Shown: positions 6,966 through 9,663 of the stretch, in pieces
Numbering within the stretch: position 1 is the stretch's first letter
How the letters are laid out: every line of letters begins with the position of its first letter
Assembly (NCBI GenBank): GCA_021844645.1
Contig: JAKBTA010000052.1
Coordinates: 1-9,663, forward strand
Direction of reading: 5' to 3'
Source of the DNA: Nitrospirota bacterium
Lineage (GTDB): Bacteria; Nitrospirota_A; Leptospirillia; Leptospirillales; Leptospirillaceae
Length of the DNA stretch: 9,663 bases
Made by a program: the position numbers and the translations under genes
The notes under the pieces: generated by a model
Told to the model about the DNA's origin: nothing
The model's database searches: none
Seen by the model: the letters and a program-made list of their open reading frames with translations, nothing else

Positions 6966-6992
6966 TTCAATATTGAATTTAATCATATTAAA
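6966..6992. promoter_or_regulatory. Two AT-rich dyads next to the -35 element
   Basis: TTCAATATTGAA (6966-6977) is a perfect 12-bp palindrome six bases upstream of the minus-strand -35 element. It abuts a second dyad, TTTAAT-CAT-ATTAAA (6978-6992). Their placement suits binding of a regulator that controls the MCP promoter. The surrounding 80 bp (6971-7050) contain only nine G or C bases, so some symmetry is expected by chance. Confidence 0.4.
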
Positions 6993-7321
6993 TATTTTTT
7001 TTTATTAACTTAAATAGTAAATAGTCAATTTTTTTATTATATCTATGGTTTTATTCTCTATTGAACTCTTTACCCTTAAAACATTCTGTATGTATCGAAT
7101 GGGTGTCGAACAAACGGAGAAAAAGGACGGATTATTGGAGAGCAGGAGATATTCAAACGCTCTCTTCACAGGTATAATCCCAGCCATACAAAAATCATTT
7201 TATAGGTTCTCGAGTACCTGCCTCATCGGCCGGAATCCATGATTTCCTGTCCATCATTTAATGAGGGGTGGGCTGTTTTCAGGTCAATCGTGAGAAGGGA
7301 TTGATTCTCCGGAGGTCATAT
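6993..7321. other. AT-rich intergenic stretch without a supported gene
   Basis: The left part is extremely AT-rich and normal composition returns by about 7080. Short frames exist on both strands (for example 7045-7242 on +), but none has a ribosome-binding site or a recognisable sequence, and the opposing frames overlap. A TATAAT (7173-7178) on the + strand has no matching -35. I see no tRNA or other RNA gene. Confidence 0.5.
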
Positions 7322-7345
7322 CCATTTCAGGACTTCTGGAAATGG
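7322..7345 (+). repeat. Leader hairpin before the PAS-GAF sensor gene
   Basis: CCATTTC (7322-7328) pairs with GAAATGG (7339-7345), and CAG/CTG inside can extend the stem past one bulged G. A T-rich but interrupted tract (CAATTTTGATTTTTG) follows, ending about 30 bases before the start codon at 7391. It could be a weak terminator or attenuator in the leader. Confidence 0.35.
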
Positions 7346-7390
7346 CAATTTTGATTTTTGTCTGATTTCTCATCTGGAGCAAAGGACAAT

Positions 7391-9663
7391 ATGTTCCCGG
7401 ACGATCTCTCTCCCGAGAGAAAACCTCACAATCAGCTTGTAGATTTTCTTCTTGGCGTATTGCCTGATCCCGCTTTTGTTCTGGAGACTCAAGGTAAAGG
7501 GGCTCCAACCATTTCCGGAGCCAATCCTGCCTTTTTGCATCTCATGGGACTAAGGGAAAAAGACAGGATTCTGGGACAATCCTTTCTGGAATATCTTGAT
7601 CCATCCGATAAGACCTCTTTGATTTTCCCGGACAAGACCGTTTCTGTTGACAGCACGGAGCCACTCATACAAGAGCATGTTCTCCTGAAAACGGGGCAGG
7701 GCCGATTCCTTTCAGAACTCCGGATGAAGCGGTTGTTTGAGGGTGGGCAATCCCTTTTGCTTGTCATGGTCAGGGATATTACGGAGGTCAAGCAGCACGA
7801 AGCGTTTGAAGATATCGCCAGGGAGATCGAAGACTCTCTTGAAAATGGGGTCCATCTTGAGTCTCTGACTTCATGCGTTATCCGGAACATTTCGGAAACC
7901 TTTCCTTTTCCGGAGGTTTCTTTCTCCCATGAGAAAAGCGGGATGCGCCCTGTTAGGTCCGTGGGTTCAGGGACGCCTTTTGAACATCTTTACCGAAGGG
8001 TTTTTATCCTTCGGGAAAAGGAGTTTGCGAAAGAGGGAGAGTCTATCACGATGGAGATTCGTTTCAGGAATCCCGGGGATTTGACTCCATCGTTGCTTTC
8101 TTGTCTGGATCTGTTTTCCGGGAAAATGGAAAAGGCTTTGGAGCGTTCTTCACAATTGCAGCCCGGAGCCGAGAAGGATGCCCTTTTTGAACTGGCGCCC
8201 GACGGGATTTGCCTGATCGATTTCGACAGTCTCAAAATTATCGGAACAAATCCTGTCTTTTGCCGGTTGATGGGCTTTCCGGACCAGTCTTTTCTTGTTG
8301 GCAGCTCTATTCTGGATTGGTGGGAACTTTCGGAAGTCGCTGCGCGAGAGACCCTTGGCAAGGTCATTGATGCCAAGGGTTCTTCCTTTTCGTTTGAGCA
8401 GCATCATGTGAGGATGGACGGCTCCCACATCCTGACAAGCATCAGCGGGAGTTGCATCCCCTATGGAGAATCCATGGCATTGATGCTTCATGTCCGGGAT
8501 ATCACCGCCGAACATGAAGCAGAGATATTGAATCGCCTGTCGGTCGAGCTTGACCAGAAGATCCTTCGTGGAGCTCCGATCATGGATCTTCTGGAATTTA
8601 TCGTTCGCCGCATTTCCCTTGAATTTTCGTTCCAGATTATCTTTTTCACGATTCCCTCCCCCCAGGGCAAAATTGCTTTTGTCGGAATCGATCCGGCTTT
8701 TCCAAAATACTCACCTCTCCTGGACAGGGTCCTTTCCATGAACCGGTGGGACATGTCTCCCGGAAGCGATTCGTCTTTCGGACGGGCGATCCGGACTGGA
8801 TTGCCCCAGTTTGCAACAGGCGAAGATCTTGACCACTCCCCGATTGGGGAAATCTGCAATGCGTTCGGAATCGCATCGGTTTTTTCGGTTCCCGTCACGC
8901 GGGATGCCGGGCAGCTTCCATGGGGAGCGCTCACGATCGCCGACCAGAACTTCAATGATCTTTCCGAACGGTTGAGATCTCGACTGATTGAACTGTCGGA
9001 AAGAATACGAATTGCCTTTATCCGTCATGAAGAGATGGATCTTGTCAGGGTGTTGAAGCTCGCCATGGAGTCTTCCCGGAATATTGAGTTCATCGCCCTG
9101 AAAGATGGAACCATTGAATGGGCGAATGCGTCCTTTTTCAAAACGGTCGGTAGTGATGCTCCATTGTCCGGAATGGAGCTGTCGGCCATTTTCCCGGAAC
9201 CGGCTTCCAAAGGGCAGAAGATCACACTGACAGAGGTGATCTCCCTCTCTGCAAGCTTTACGGGAGAGTTTATGGGGATCAACAAAACGGGACACCCCTT
9301 TCTGGTCGAGACAATGGTCGTCCCGTTAAAGGACCGTTTCGGGGTTGTGGACCGGTTGTTGGTCCAGCAGAAAGATATCACCCAGGAGAGGGAGATTGAG
9401 CTCATAGACCGGCTCATGAGCCAACTCGACGAGATGATCCTCCTCGGAAAGCCGTTTTCCATGCTGGCTTCCCTTGTTGCGACCAAAGCCCGGGAACTTT
9501 TTTATGCGGAAGCTGTGGCGATCGGGGTCGTCGGATTGGATGGAAACGTACATGCGAGAGCGCAGTCCGCTTCTTCCCCATTGCTTGAAGAAGAGCTCCG
9601 GGAGTGGGGCAATCATCAGAATCCCGATGGTACCGAGTGGAAGATGACTTCTGAGTCCCTGCT
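7391..9663 (+). CDS. Multi-domain PAS-GAF sensor protein (3' end beyond the window)
   Basis: One frame runs without a stop from ATG 7391 to the last base, at least 757 codons. AAAGGA lies four bases before the ATG. No signal peptide or membrane segment is visible, so it is probably cytoplasmic. Three PAS-like domains end in the typical DIT strand: DITEVK (129-134), DITAEHE (370-376) and DITQERE (662-668). PAS1 spans about 15-132, PAS2 263-375 and PAS3 553-668. Each is followed by a similar amphipathic helix and a GAF-like domain: about 135-255 (degenerate), 380-550, and 669 onward, cut by the edge. Similar joins (EIEDSLENG, VELDQKILRG, SQLDEMILLG) show that PAS-GAF units were duplicated. No heme, flavin or metal ligand can be assigned by eye. 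The output domain is not in view; GGDEF, GGDEF-EAL or histidine kinase are usual for such sensors. The neighbouring c-di-GMP genes make the first two likelier, as inference. Confidence 0.88.
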   Translation, partial: MFPDDLSPERKPHNQLVDFLLGVLPDPAFVLETQGKGAPTISGANPAFLHLMGLREKDRILGQSFLEYLDPSDKTSLIFPDKTVSVDSTEPLIQEHVLLKTGQGRFLSELRMKRLFEGGQSLLLVMVRDITEVKQHEAFEDIAREIEDSLENGVHLESLTSCVIRNISETFPFPEVSFSHEKSGMRPVRSVGSGTPFEHLYRRVFILREKEFAKEGESITMEIRFRNPGDLTPSLLSCLDLFSGKMEKALERSSQLQPGAEKDALFELAPDGICLIDFDSLKIIGTNPVFCRLMGFPDQSFLVGSSILDWWELSEVAARETLGKVIDAKGSSFSFEQHHVRMDGSHILTSISGSCIPYGESMALMLHVRDITAEHEAEILNRLSVELDQKILRGAPIMDLLEFIVRRISLEFSFQIIFFTIPSPQGKIAFVGIDPAFPKYSPLLDRVLSMNRWDMSPGSDSSFGRAIRTGLPQFATGEDLDHSPIGEICNAFGIASVFSVPVTRDAGQLPWGALTIADQNFNDLSERLRSRLIELSERIRIAFIRHEEMDLVRVLKLAMESSRNIEFIALKDGTIEWANASFFKTVGSDAPLSGMELSAIFPEPASKGQKITLTEVISLSASFTGEFMGINKTGHPFLVETMVVPLKDRFGVVDRLLVQQKDITQEREIELIDRLMSQLDEMILLGKPFSMLASLVATKARELFYAEAVAIGVVGLDGNVHARAQSASSPLLEEELREWGNHQNPDGTEWKMTSESL

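Noticed and set aside
7173..7178. TATAAT as a + strand -10 element for the PAS-GAF gene
   Set aside because: No acceptable -35 at 16-18 bp and more than 200 bases from the start codon.
7045..7242. 65-codon + strand ORF in the intergenic gap
   Set aside because: No ribosome-binding site, unrecognised product, start in the AT-rich tract, and an equally long opposing frame covers it.
7489..9616. Series of minus-strand frames of 70-190 codons
   Set aside because: All are antisense to the uninterrupted PAS-GAF frame; their Ser/Arg-rich composition is typical of shadows.
1..9663. CRISPR array, complete insertion sequence or rRNA
   Set aside because: No regularly spaced repeats, no transposase motif and no rRNA-like stretch was seen on either strand.

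Overview
The window appears to come from the chromosome of a free-living, motile Gram-negative bacterium. It carries an outer-membrane beta-barrel gene, a methyl-accepting chemotaxis protein (MCP) and several c-di-GMP or PAS/GAF signalling genes, with roughly mid-range GC genes and one very AT-rich intergenic stretch. The style of gene content would suit an acidophile such as Leptospirillum, but I cannot fix the taxon from sequence alone.

Layout. Positions 1-257 hold a fragment resembling a tRNA 3' end and a + strand rho-independent terminator, with no gene visible. A 555-codon minus-strand ORF (258-1925) joins an MscL mechanosensitive channel to a DUF481-type outer-membrane barrel, with a second, internal signal peptide between them. 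Upstream of it on the same strand is an unrecognised 57-codon ORF (1968-2141), followed by about 400 bp with hairpins and decayed-looking reading frames. A + strand GAF-GGDEF diguanylate cyclase (2532-3611) has a recognisable promoter with a palindrome over the expected transcription start. It converges on a two-gene minus-strand unit, MCP (4987-6606) followed by an EAL-HDOD protein (3674-4936), separated by about 50 bp without a terminator. The 784-bp gap 6607-7390 holds a good minus-strand promoter, AT-rich dyads, a compact repeat cluster and at most one doubtful small ORF. From 7391 to the right edge runs one uninterrupted + strand frame of at least 757 codons, a soluble sensor built from three successive PAS-GAF units whose output domain lies beyond the window.

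How the parts may work together. A cyclase, an EAL-domain protein, a chemoreceptor and a multi-PAS/GAF sensor lie next to each other, which suggests a local cluster linking environmental sensing to c-di-GMP and taxis. The EAL-HDOD and MCP genes probably share a transcript. This is inference from gene order; no interaction is shown by the sequence. The most unusual items are the MscL-DUF481 fusion, the tandem PAS-GAF repeats, the tRNA-end-like scar at the left edge, and the repeats in front of the chemoreceptor.
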